A stretch of DNA of 63,384 bases, from the NCBI GenBank assembly GCA_944320675.1, contig CALUIJ010000092.1, positions 1 through 63,384 of the forward strand, given 5' to 3'. The position numbers and the translations under genes are program-made. The notes beneath the pieces were generated by a model, which was not told the origin of the DNA, made no database searches, and worked only from the letters and a program-made list of their open reading frames with translations. Origin of the DNA: an uncultured Prevotella sp. Lineage in GTDB: Bacteria > Bacteroidota > Bacteroidia > Bacteroidales > Bacteroidaceae. This document shows, piece by piece, positions 35,673 to 43,352 of the stretch; within the stretch, counting starts at the first letter, position 1, and each line of letters starts with the position of its first letter.

Positions 35673-35785
35673 AAAAGTGAAAAGGTGAAAAAGTAAAAAG
35701 GTAAAAACACATAGAAAGGCATATTTTTTATGACGCCTATTATGAATGTGTTTTTACCTTTTCACTTTTTCACCTTTTCACCCTT
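35669..35785. repeat. Class C hairpin between convergent genes
   Basis: GGTGAAAAAGTGAAAAGGTG words (35669-35706) pair with TTTTTACCTTTTCACTTTTT words (35752-35783). The DUF362 stop codon (TGA) is formed at the start of the first word. Confidence 0.85.
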
Positions 35786-36318
35786 TATTCAAACAGCCTT
35801 TCCATTTCCTTAAACCTTGCCAGACCCTCGCCTCCGTGCTTGGCTACGCTGCGTTCGGCCTGTTCAAGGCTTTTTTCCTTGTCGAGTTTCGTTTTCGAGA
35901 AGAATTTGTCGGCGTAGCATATTAGCTTTTCTTCAAGAGTCTCCGGCAGCAGGTCGGCGTGAGGCAAGGGCAGACCCTGCGCGATAATCTCGGCCGACGA
36001 CAGGCCTGCGCCTGTGTGTCGCTCGCACACACGGGCGTGCCTTGGGTAGCCTTCGGCGCGCATTATTTCGGCGCCAAGCACGCCGTGACGGATGTAAGGC
36101 TCAGTGCCGAAGCATTTTATGTCGGGCGCGTCGGTTTTGATTATGCCGATGTCGTGTACCATTGCAGCCTCAAATATGAAGTCGCGGTCGAGCTTTAGCT
36201 CAGGATGTGCTTCGGCAATGATCAACGCTTTTTCGGCTACGGCACGGCTGTGGCGCACGAGAATGTCGAGCAGCTCAGTATTGTCCTTATAATATTTACC
36301 TATTATTGATTCATAATT
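35785..36318 (-). CDS. HD-domain phosphohydrolase (HDIG-like)
   Basis: The 177-residue HD-superfamily protein has H24, the doublet H56-D57 in MVHDIG and H102 in ERHTGAG, consistent with a metal-dependent phosphohydrolase. It resembles the conserved YedJ/HDIG-type proteins of Bacteroidota; the substrate is unknown. The N-terminus MNYES is encoded inside a CATAATTCATAATG-type repeat. Further in-frame ATGs in the repeat (to 36351) would add residues made only of repeat words. Confidence 0.85.
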   Translation of the reverse strand, partial: NYESIIGKYYKDNTELLDILVRHSRAVAEKALIIAEAHPELKLDRDFIFEAAMVHDIGIIKTDAPDIKCFGTEPYIRHGVLGAEIMRAEGYPRHARVCERHTGAGLSSAEIIAQGLPLPHADLLPETLEEKLICYADKFFSKTKLDKEKSLEQAERSVAKHGGEGLARFKEMERLFE

Positions 36319-36457
36319 CATAATGCACAATTCATAATTCATAATGCACAATTCTTAATGCATAATTCATAATGTACAATCGGCTGCGCTTAGAGTTAAG
36401 AACGTGTCTTCATTCTAAGCGCAGCCGATTGTACATTATGAATTATGCATTAAGAAT
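36311..36457. repeat. Class D tandem words plus a 44-bp perfect inverted repeat
   Basis: CATAATTCATAATGCACAAT words (36311-36360) adjoin a perfect inverted repeat: arms 36351-36394 and 36414-36457, 44 bp each, 19-nt loop. One end overlaps the start codons of the HD gene. The other supplies the last two codons and stop of the OadA-like gene. Confidence 0.92.
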
Positions 36458-38231
36458 TAATCCAATCCCTTTCGATGTATGCGATTACGTCGCCGCGGTT
36501 TACCCGTGAGCCTTGTTTTGCGGCTATTTCCACGAGTTTGCCGCCCAAGGCTGCCGGTATCGGCTCGAATTCGCCCCACGCCGTATGTATGTAGCAGAAG
36601 GTTTCGCCCTCCTTGTAGTGCTGTCCTATGTACGGTTCGATACACGGGGTGCACTCGCTGCTGCCCTCGAAGTCGAAGAACACCTGTCCCTTGCACGGCG
36701 ACACGATGGCGTCGGCCTTGGCGTGCTTGAATGCTGCGATTTCTTCTGGCGAGAGTTTTGCTCCGAGTTTAGCGTCCTTGGCTTTCTGCAGGTCGGCCAG
36801 GAAGCGCTTCTTAGCAGCTCCGCTCTTATAGTCGCGGTACTGTTCCGGGTGCATGGCCAGTTCGAAGAGTTCTTCGTCGTCCTGTCCGTATTCCCATCCG
36901 TGCTCGTCCATCTCCTTGCGGAACGAGTCGAGCGCGTCGGGTATCAGCGTGTGCGGGTCGGCCGTGGTAAACTCGCGTCCCTGCTTTTCGGCCAGTGCTA
37001 TCAGCTCGGGGTCTATCTCGCCCGGTATCTTTCCGCTCTTGCCGAGGATCATTCCCCACATCGAGTCGTCCATCATCACGAAGCGTCCCTTGCCCTGCGC
37101 CATGGTGAGCAGGTTGAGCAGGGCTATGTTCTTGACGTACTGCGAGAACGGCGTAACCAGTGGCGGGTAGCCTACGCGCGGCCATACGTAAGCCACTTCG
37201 TCGAACAGCTTCACGAGCAGTTCGTCGGTTGTGTACTCCGGTTGTCCCTTGCTCTTCAGTATCGAGTTGATAGAGCGGTGTATGCCGGCCAGGTCGGCCA
37301 TCATGCTTCCCATCATGCCGCCGGGCAGTCCGCAGCCCAAGAGCAGCGAGCTCATCAGCTTGTTGCCGGGGTTGATGAAGTAGCCCAGCCAGTCGTCGAT
37401 GAACTCCTGCGTCATCGTGCGCGCCTGCATGTAGGCGTTCATGTTGATTTCGGGCACCTCGAAGCCCTCGTTCTTCAGCATGCTCTGCACGGATATGATG
37501 TCCGGGTGCACCTTGCCCCACGACAGCGGCTCGATGGCTGTGTCGATCACGTCGCCGCCGTTTTCGCAAACCTCGAGGATTGAGGCCATCGACAGGCCCG
37601 GGCCCGAGTGTCCGTGATACTGTATTATCACGTCGGGATGTTTTGTCTTTATGGCCTTCGTCAGTTTGCCGAGCATAGCGGGCTGGCCTATGCCCGCCAT
37701 GTCCTTGAGGCATATCTCGGTTGCGCCGGCCTCGATCAGCTGGTCGGCTATGCCGCTGTAATATTCAACCGTGTGTATCGGCGACGTCGTTATGCAGAGC
37801 GTGGCCTGAGGGGTCATGCCGGCCTCGAGCGCCCACTTTATGCTCGGTATGATGTTGCGCACGTCGTTAAGTCCGCAGAATATGCGGGGGATGTCGACTC
37901 CCTGGGCGTGCTTCACCTTATACATAAGGCGGCGCACGTCGTCGGGCACGGGGTACATCCTGAGCGCGTTGAGTCCGCGGTCGAGCATGTGGGTCTTTAT
38001 GCCCACCTCGTTGAACGGCTTGCAAAACGCCCTTACTGCGTCGTTCGGATTCTCGCCTGCCAGCAGGTTCACCTGCTCGAAGGCTCCGCCGTTGGTCTCA
38101 ACGCGGGCGAAACACCCCATGTCGATGATGGCCGGAGCCACACGCTCAAGCTGGTCCTTACGCGGCTGGAACTTGCCTGAAGACTGCCACATGTCACGAT
38201 AAACGAGACTGAACTGGATTTTCTTTTTCAT
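36450..38231 (-). CDS. OadA/PycB-like carboxyltransferase with a degenerate biotinyl domain
   Basis: The 593-residue protein has an HMGL-like TIM barrel: D13 in YRDMWQSSG, the probable carbamylated lysine K176 in CLKDMAGIGQP and metal ligands H206/H208 in YHGHSG. A PYC/OADA domain and a C-terminal biotinyl-like fold (about 510-593) follow. The expected EAMKM loop is replaced by 'CYIHTAWGEFEPIPA', so the biotin-acceptor lysine is missing. The carboxyltransferase site appears intact. It may therefore work with a separate biotin carrier encoded elsewhere. The family transfers CO2 between oxaloacetate, pyruvate or methylmalonyl-CoA and biotin. The last codons and stop lie within the 44-bp palindrome. 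Confidence 0.9.
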   Translation of the reverse strand: MKKKIQFSLVYRDMWQSSGKFQPRKDQLERVAPAIIDMGCFARVETNGGAFEQVNLLAGENPNDAVRAFCKPFNEVGIKTHMLDRGLNALRMYPVPDDVRRLMYKVKHAQGVDIPRIFCGLNDVRNIIPSIKWALEAGMTPQATLCITTSPIHTVEYYSGIADQLIEAGATEICLKDMAGIGQPAMLGKLTKAIKTKHPDVIIQYHGHSGPGLSMASILEVCENGGDVIDTAIEPLSWGKVHPDIISVQSMLKNEGFEVPEINMNAYMQARTMTQEFIDDWLGYFINPGNKLMSSLLLGCGLPGGMMGSMMADLAGIHRSINSILKSKGQPEYTTDELLVKLFDEVAYVWPRVGYPPLVTPFSQYVKNIALLNLLTMAQGKGRFVMMDDSMWGMILGKSGKIPGEIDPELIALAEKQGREFTTADPHTLIPDALDSFRKEMDEHGWEYGQDDEELFELAMHPEQYRDYKSGAAKKRFLADLQKAKDAKLGAKLSPEEIAAFKHAKADAIVSPCKGQVFFDFEGSSECTPCIEPYIGQHYKEGETFCYIHTAWGEFEPIPAALGGKLVEIAAKQGSRVNRGDVIAYIERDWINS

Positions 38232-38295
38232 AACTTAGATTCTTTTGGTTGCGCGCCCCCTCGCGGAGGCGTGTAATGTTGATGAATTATTTGTG

Positions 38296-38303
38296 CAAAA
38301 ATA
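38296..38303 (-). promoter_or_regulatory. -7 box upstream of the OadA-like gene
   Basis: TATTTTTG on the minus strand lies about 65 nt upstream of the start; no clear -33 is visible. Confidence 0.45.
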
Positions 38304-38599
38304 GGCATTTTTCCGACATGCCGATACTTTTAACACGAAAAATAATGCTGATATATGAAAATAAAGCCGTTTTAGGCTAAAATATGCCTCGTGCACGATG
38401 CATTTTGCAAAATCGGGCTCGCAAAAGGAGGATTAACCGTAGGTGGGTGTAGCCAAGTTGCTCCGCCGTCGGCCGTATTTTACATATTGTCTCGATACGG
38501 CTCTTTGCGTTGGCAATGTGTCAGGCTGCGGATGTCGGTGTTTTTAGCCGAAATAGGGTTCAGGCCGTGCGTAATCCGTCTTTTTCATGCCTGGAGGCC

Positions 38600-38740
38600 A
38601 CTGCCGCCGTGGTGGAATGCGGCCTTTTGTCTTGTGAAAGATGCTTGTTTGCAGGCTTAAAGCTTGCCTTTCGCATATTGAAAATCACTGTTCTACGGCT
38701 TGGATACAGGCTTGTTGCCGCACGAAAGACTGTCTTTTAC
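38600..38740. repeat. 22-bp-period palindromic array, locus 3 (six units)
   Basis: Equivalent CC/TC elements fall at 38623, 38645, 38667, 38689, 38711 and 38733, exactly 22 bp apart, although units 2, 4 and 5 are degenerate. The array lies in a 1-kb gene-free gap between divergent genes. The rest of the gap holds two short palindromes (38389-38398 and 38402-38413) and GGTTATTGGGTTTTA-type repeats (38945-39005). Confidence 0.8.
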
Positions 38741-39178
38741 GCCGTTTTCAACATGCATTTGTTGCACATTTCCCTGCCGATGTCTGTAACGCCTTTTGTC
38801 CCAGTGGGTTAAGTTTGCACGCTTGGGAATCGTTTATATGCGTCCGGTATTCAGTCGTTTCTCGGCAGAGCCGTTCTGGAACGTCGAGGAAAATCAAAAT
38901 GAAAGCAAATCCGTGCTTACGGTGTGAAAGTGTAAAATGGAGTCTTACGGTTGTGAGGTTTTACGGTTATTGGGTCTTACGTTCGTTGGGTTTTATGGTT
39001 GTTGGAGCGGGGAAAGGCATTGTCGTAACAACCTAAAAAAGCCGGTGGCATTCGAATCTCACACCTTCACAGGCGGACTTGTTTCTCTCGAAAGTGTTCT
39101 TTAATGGTTTACACTTGTTGGCTTTTGAAATCTTTTTTATACGGGTAAAGGTCAATTTAACGTTGATTAAGGGTGCTA

Positions 39179-39212
39179 TTGTCGCTAATTAAAAATATTT
39201 TTCATAAATTTG
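39179..39212 (+). promoter_or_regulatory. Promoter of the 585-aa lipoprotein gene
   Basis: TAAATTTG at 39205-39212 is a good -7 box. TTG at 39179-39181 is 23 nt upstream, slightly long for the consensus. Confidence 0.5.
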
Positions 39213-39239
39213 CGAAAATAATTCTTTATCACTAAGCAA

Positions 39240-40997
39240 ATGAAACATTACTTATTTAAGAAACGATTCGTACCGTGCGTGGTTATGGCCGGAGCTTTGG
39301 TTCTTGCCGGTTGCACGGACAATGACTACGACTTCAACGGCATTGACATGACAGTCGGCCTTGGGGGCGACGGGCTTACGCTGCCGGTCAGCTCAACCGA
39401 CACGATCAAGCTTGCCGATGTACTTGAACTTGACGGCACCGAGTGCGTCGTCATTAAGCCCAACGGCGACTACGTTTTCGAGCAGAAGGGCGACGACGTC
39501 GAGCCGGCGCATCCCGAGATTGCCGTGATAACCGTGTCGCAAAACACGATGGAGTCGAAGGGCATACCTGTCACAGTTACGCCCGTGGCCGCCCAGATAG
39601 GCGAGTTTAACATAACGGCCGGCGGCGAAGTCCTCAACTTTACGTACAGCGGCGAGAAGCCCGACGACGTTGTTAGCCTCAACCACGTGGGCGTTGACGC
39701 GCGCCTGGAACTCGACGTCGACTTTCCCGACGCGTTGAAGATAAGCGGCGTCTACATTGACGAGCTTACTGTGGAACTGCCCCATTTCATGGAGTTTGAC
39801 GACATCAGGACGGACAACAGCTACACCGTGTCAGGCTCGAAGTTCGTTTTCACCAACGTGCTTACCAGCGAGGGCGTGCATCTTGACGCGGCCATGAGCG
39901 GGCTCGACTTCAATGCCGTCGACACTTCGCTCGGCAGCATACGCATCGAGGGCGGCAACGTGGTGCTCGACGGGCACATACGCGCTAACATCGACGCTAC
40001 CGTCAGTAACCCGGCAATCACCGAGGACGCCAGCGGCGAGATAACGGCCTCGCTCCGTCTGGACGACATCCGCATTACGAGCGCGACGGGCAAGTTTGAC
40101 CCCTCGATCGACCTCGACAACCTCGGAAGCGTCAACGTGACGGGCGTGCCCGACTTCCTGACCGACGGCAACGTCGTCGTCGACCTTTACAATCCGCAGA
40201 TAATACTCAGCCTCGACAACGACATGGACGTGGCCGGCTTCATCAACGGTACGATAACGTCGGTTAAGGACGGGATGGAGGCACCCCCGGTTGTAATAGA
40301 CGACATACCCATCAAGGCCGGCGGAACCACCAGCGTGTGCATCTGCCGCAGGAACGAAAACCTGGCCGGTGGGCCGTATGACGTAGTGAAAGTAGTCGAC
40401 AACCTCTCTGACCTTATCCGCACGATACCCGACAGGATCGACTTCTCGGCCGACGTAAGGGCAGACGCATCGCAGACGGCGAGCTTCGAGTTCGGCCGCC
40501 GGTACACGGTGAAGCCTGGCTATAGCGTGGAAGCCCCGATAACCTTCGACGAGGACGCAATGATTGTCTACACAGACACGATTGACGGTTGGAACGACGA
40601 CATAAAAGACCTTGAGCTTGCCGACGGCTCGTACGTCGAGCTTACCACGACCGTGGAGAACCGCGTGCCGGCTTATCTCGGCGTGCATGCCGACCCGATA
40701 GACGTTGACGGCAACGTGATGGGCGAAGACGAAATATCCGTCGAGGTAAGCACTACCGTTCTCGCCTCGGCCGACGGCGAGAAATCGGCCGAGACTCCCC
40801 TTACCATCACCGTAAGGCAAGGCCGGCAGGGCGCGCTCGCGCGTCTCGACGGACTGGCGTTCCGCATAGAGGGCGGAGCCTCTGACGACGGGCAGAACCC
40901 CGTCGTTGGCAAGACGCTCAACTCGCAGAAGCATTTCCTCATAGCCCGCGACATAGTCGTCAGGCTCGTAGGCAAGGTGATAGGAGACTTTAACTAA
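39240..40997 (+). CDS. Large putative surface lipoprotein of unknown function
   Basis: The 585-residue protein has a lipobox (VLAGC, lipidated C25). It is rich in Asp, Val, Thr and Gly, with a repetitive beta-strand pattern ('NFTYSGEKPDDVVSLNHVGV', 'ISGVYIDELTVELPHFMEFD', 'GSVNVTGVPDFLTDGNVVVD'), which suggests stacked beta-sandwich domains. I recognise no named family. It probably shares a transcript with the DUF5723 barrel gene 20 nt downstream, so the two may act together in the outer membrane. Confidence 0.8.
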   Translation: MKHYLFKKRFVPCVVMAGALVLAGCTDNDYDFNGIDMTVGLGGDGLTLPVSSTDTIKLADVLELDGTECVVIKPNGDYVFEQKGDDVEPAHPEIAVITVSQNTMESKGIPVTVTPVAAQIGEFNITAGGEVLNFTYSGEKPDDVVSLNHVGVDARLELDVDFPDALKISGVYIDELTVELPHFMEFDDIRTDNSYTVSGSKFVFTNVLTSEGVHLDAAMSGLDFNAVDTSLGSIRIEGGNVVLDGHIRANIDATVSNPAITEDASGEITASLRLDDIRITSATGKFDPSIDLDNLGSVNVTGVPDFLTDGNVVVDLYNPQIILSLDNDMDVAGFINGTITSVKDGMEAPPVVIDDIPIKAGGTTSVCICRRNENLAGGPYDVVKVVDNLSDLIRTIPDRIDFSADVRADASQTASFEFGRRYTVKPGYSVEAPITFDEDAMIVYTDTIDGWNDDIKDLELADGSYVELTTTVENRVPAYLGVHADPIDVDGNVMGEDEISVEVSTTVLASADGEKSAETPLTITVRQGRQGALARLDGLAFRIEGGASDDGQNPVVGKTLNSQKHFLIARDIVVRLVGKVIGDFN

Positions 40998-41017
40998 CCA
41001 CAAACATCAGTACGACA

Positions 41018-42433
41018 ATGAAACTAAAACGCATCAACATAAGATATTGCGCCGCGGCAATGATGCTCGCCGTGGCCGGCGGAGCAACGGCCCAGGGGCT
41101 CAACTCGGCCTATTACACCGACGACTATAAGTTCCGCCACGACATGAACCCCGCCTTCGGCAACGATGACAATTATTTCTCGATACCGGTGCTCGGCAAC
41201 ATCAACGTCAACCTGCGCGGCAACTTCGGCTACCAGGACGTGATAATGCACAACCCGATGTACCCCCAGGCGAGCGATAAGAAGATGACCACCTTCATGA
41301 ACCCTTACATTTCCAACGGCGACGCGCTTAGCGGATTCAGCAAGGGCGACAACCGCATCCAGGGCGACGTCGGCATAACGCTGCTCTCGGGCGGATTCAA
41401 GGCGTTCGGCGGCTACAACACCATCGAGCTTAGCTCAAAGACCTCGTTCGGCGTCGCCCTGCCTTACGAGCTGTTCGAGTTTGCCAAGAACACCGGCAAC
41501 AAGACTTACGACATCGGCGACATCAACGCCCACGCCATGTCTTACGCCGAACTGGCGTTCGGCCATTCGCGGCAGATAAACGAGAAGCTGCGCGTAGGAG
41601 CCAAGGTTAAGCTGCTCTTCGGCCTCGGCCGTGCCGACCTTAAGCTTCAGGACATGAAGGCCGACCTCGCCGCGAACGATAAGTGGACGGTGTCAGGAAA
41701 GGCCGTGGCCGACGTGTCGGTGAAAGGCTTCAAGTATGTCACCGAGACCGACGAATACAACGACCCCGCCAAGGGTGAATATGAGAAGATTGGCGACGTA
41801 GACCTCGACGGCTTCGGCCTCGGAGGCTTCGGCATGGCGTTCGACTTCGGTGCCGTTTACCGGATAAACGAGGATTGGCGCGTAAATGCCTCCGTGCTCG
41901 ACCTCGGCTTCATCCGCTGGAGCAACAACGCGCAGGCCGTCAACCGCTCCGACCGTTTTGAGTTCGACGGCTTCCACGACATCGCCGTCAACGACGGAAG
42001 CGGCGTCGACATCGAGGACCAGGCCGACGCCTACGGCGACCAGATAACCGACTTCATCAACCTTAGGGACAACGGCGAACAAGGCGGACGCACGACGGGC
42101 ATAGGCGCTACGATAAACGTCGGCGCGGAATACAACCTGCCCGTCTACCGCAAGATTACGTTCGGCGCGCTTAGCAGCACCCGCATCAAAGGCTCTTACA
42201 CCTGGACCGAAGGCCGCCTGAGTGCCAACTGGACTCCGCTGTCGTGGCTCGACGGCGGAGTAAGCTTCGCCGTCAACAGCTTTACGGCAAGCATGGGCTG
42301 GGTGGTCAACATCCATCCCAAGGGCTACAACTTCTTCATCGGCATGGACCATTTGCTCGGCAAGACGAGTAAGGAGTTCATCCCCCTCAGCTCTAACGCC
42401 GGCATAAACATCGGCATGAGCGTGGCGTGGTGA
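41018..42433 (+). CDS. DUF5723-family outer membrane barrel protein
   Basis: The 471-residue protein has a signal peptide (cleavage near GGATAQ-G). 'LNSAYYTDDYKFRHDMNPAF' matches the N-terminus of DUF5723 proteins, Bacteroidota porin-like barrels. Amphipathic beta-strands fill the rest ('FDFGAVYRINEDWRVNASVL'). The function is unknown. It follows a lipoprotein gene in the same direction with a 20-nt gap. Confidence 0.85.
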   Translation: MKLKRINIRYCAAAMMLAVAGGATAQGLNSAYYTDDYKFRHDMNPAFGNDDNYFSIPVLGNINVNLRGNFGYQDVIMHNPMYPQASDKKMTTFMNPYISNGDALSGFSKGDNRIQGDVGITLLSGGFKAFGGYNTIELSSKTSFGVALPYELFEFAKNTGNKTYDIGDINAHAMSYAELAFGHSRQINEKLRVGAKVKLLFGLGRADLKLQDMKADLAANDKWTVSGKAVADVSVKGFKYVTETDEYNDPAKGEYEKIGDVDLDGFGLGGFGMAFDFGAVYRINEDWRVNASVLDLGFIRWSNNAQAVNRSDRFEFDGFHDIAVNDGSGVDIEDQADAYGDQITDFINLRDNGEQGGRTTGIGATINVGAEYNLPVYRKITFGALSSTRIKGSYTWTEGRLSANWTPLSWLDGGVSFAVNSFTASMGWVVNIHPKGYNFFIGMDHLLGKTSKEFIPLSSNAGINIGMSVAW

Positions 42434-42436
42434 GTC

Positions 42437-42545
42437 ATAAAAGTGAAAAGGTGAAAAGGTAGAAAGGTGAAAAAGTGGAAAGGTGAAATTCTTTACATTC
42501 GTTTTTCACTTTTTCACCTTTCCACCTTTTCACTTTTTCACCTTT
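42437..42545. repeat. Class C hairpin upstream of ruvA
   Basis: AAAAGTGAAAAGGTG words (42440-42487) pair with CACTTTTTCACCTTTCCACC words (42507-42545). The right arm can be read as an open frame into ruvA, but it encodes only repeat words (MKFFTF...HFFTF). Confidence 0.85.
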
Positions 42546-42635
42546 TGGTCTTCTTTATTTCAAAAAAACAAGGCGCGTGCAATAAAAACGCGTCTTGTGC
42601 GTTTTATAAAATGTGTAAATATAAAAAGCCTATAT

Positions 42636-43241
42636 ATGATTGAATATGTAAAGGGTGAATTAGCCGAACTTACCCCGGCTTATGCTGTCGTCGAGACATC
42701 GGGAGTAGGCTACGGACTGAATATCACGCTTAACACATACACGGCCGTTCAAGGTAAAAAGGAAACACGTTTGTATGTTTTTGAGAGTATCCGTGAAGAT
42801 TCTTACACCCTTTACGGTTTCGCCACCAAGGAAGAGAGAAGCATCTTCCTGCTGCTCATCACGGTGTCGGGCGTAGGCGTCAATACGGCGCGCATGATAC
42901 TTTCGGAGATGACTCCTGCCGAGCTTTGCGGCGTAATATCCTCGGGCAACGAGAAAATGCTGAAAACCGTGAAGGGCATAGGCCTGCGTACCGCCCAGCG
43001 CATAATAGTCGACCTGAAGGACAAGATCGCCGACTTCGGCTTTGCCGACGAAGCCCCTGCCCGGGCGGGACAACCGGCTGTACAGGTGGACAAGGAGGTG
43101 AAGGACGAGGCCGTCGGCGCGCTGACCATGCTCGGCTTCGCCCCGGCTCCTTCGGCCAAGGTGGTCGTCGCCATATTGAAGGAACAGCCGTCGCTGCCGG
43201 TCGAACAGGTTGTTAAGTTGGCGCTGAAACAGATAAAGTAA
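42636..43241 (+). CDS. ruvA: Holliday junction branch migration protein RuvA
   Basis: The 201-residue protein has an N-terminal OB fold ('[30 protein letters not shown]'). Two helix-hairpin-helix motifs follow ('[16 protein letters not shown]' and '[20 protein letters not shown]'), then a C-terminal RuvB-binding domain. It binds four-way junctions and loads the RuvB motor. An upstream in-frame ATG at 42483 lies in repeat sequence and is rejected. Its position just before sprA is common in Bacteroidota. Confidence 0.97.
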   Translation: MIEYVKGELAELTPAYAVVETSGVGYGLNITLNTYTAVQGKKETRLYVFESIREDSYTLYGFATKEERSIFLLLITVSGVGVNTARMILSEMTPAELCGVISSGNEKMLKTVKGIGLRTAQRIIVDLKDKIADFGFADEAPARAGQPAVQVDKEVKDEAVGALTMLGFAPAPSAKVVVAILKEQPSLPVEQVVKLALKQIK

Positions 43242-43258
43242 ACCGGAACGGAAAAAAT

Positions 43259-43345
43259 AAAGAGTTGAGAATTAAGGAATATGCTGATGCGGCTTTTTAT
43301 TGCCGGCAAGGCGTTCGGCTCTAAATTCTCTGACTTATTCTAAAA
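43259..43345. repeat. Decayed class B hairpin between ruvA and sprA
   Basis: AAAGAGTTGAGAATTAAGGA (43259-43278) pairs imperfectly with CTAAATTCTCTGACTT (43321-43336). An inner AATATGCTGATGCGG is repeated in part just before the sprA start. Confidence 0.5.
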
Positions 43346-43352
43346 TAAGCTG

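Noticed and set aside
36513-37583. Long plus-strand frame of 356 codons opposite the OadA-like gene
   Set aside because: It is antisense to a clear carboxyltransferase; high GC at third positions leaves the opposite strand open by chance.
38391-39036. Three overlapping frames of 89-131 codons in the gap before the lipoprotein gene
   Set aside because: They translate the 22-bp array and GGTTATTGGG repeats. The array period is not a multiple of 3, so the frames are accidental.
39036-39070. Tail-like tRNA remnant (GGCATTCGAATCTCAC)
   Set aside because: It contains a TTCGAAT-type loop, but the flanking bases do not form a 5-bp T-stem and no other tRNA arms are present.
42483-42635. N-terminal extension of RuvA
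   Set aside because: It encodes only repeat-derived Phe/Thr/His words. The conserved RuvA start is the ATG at 42636.
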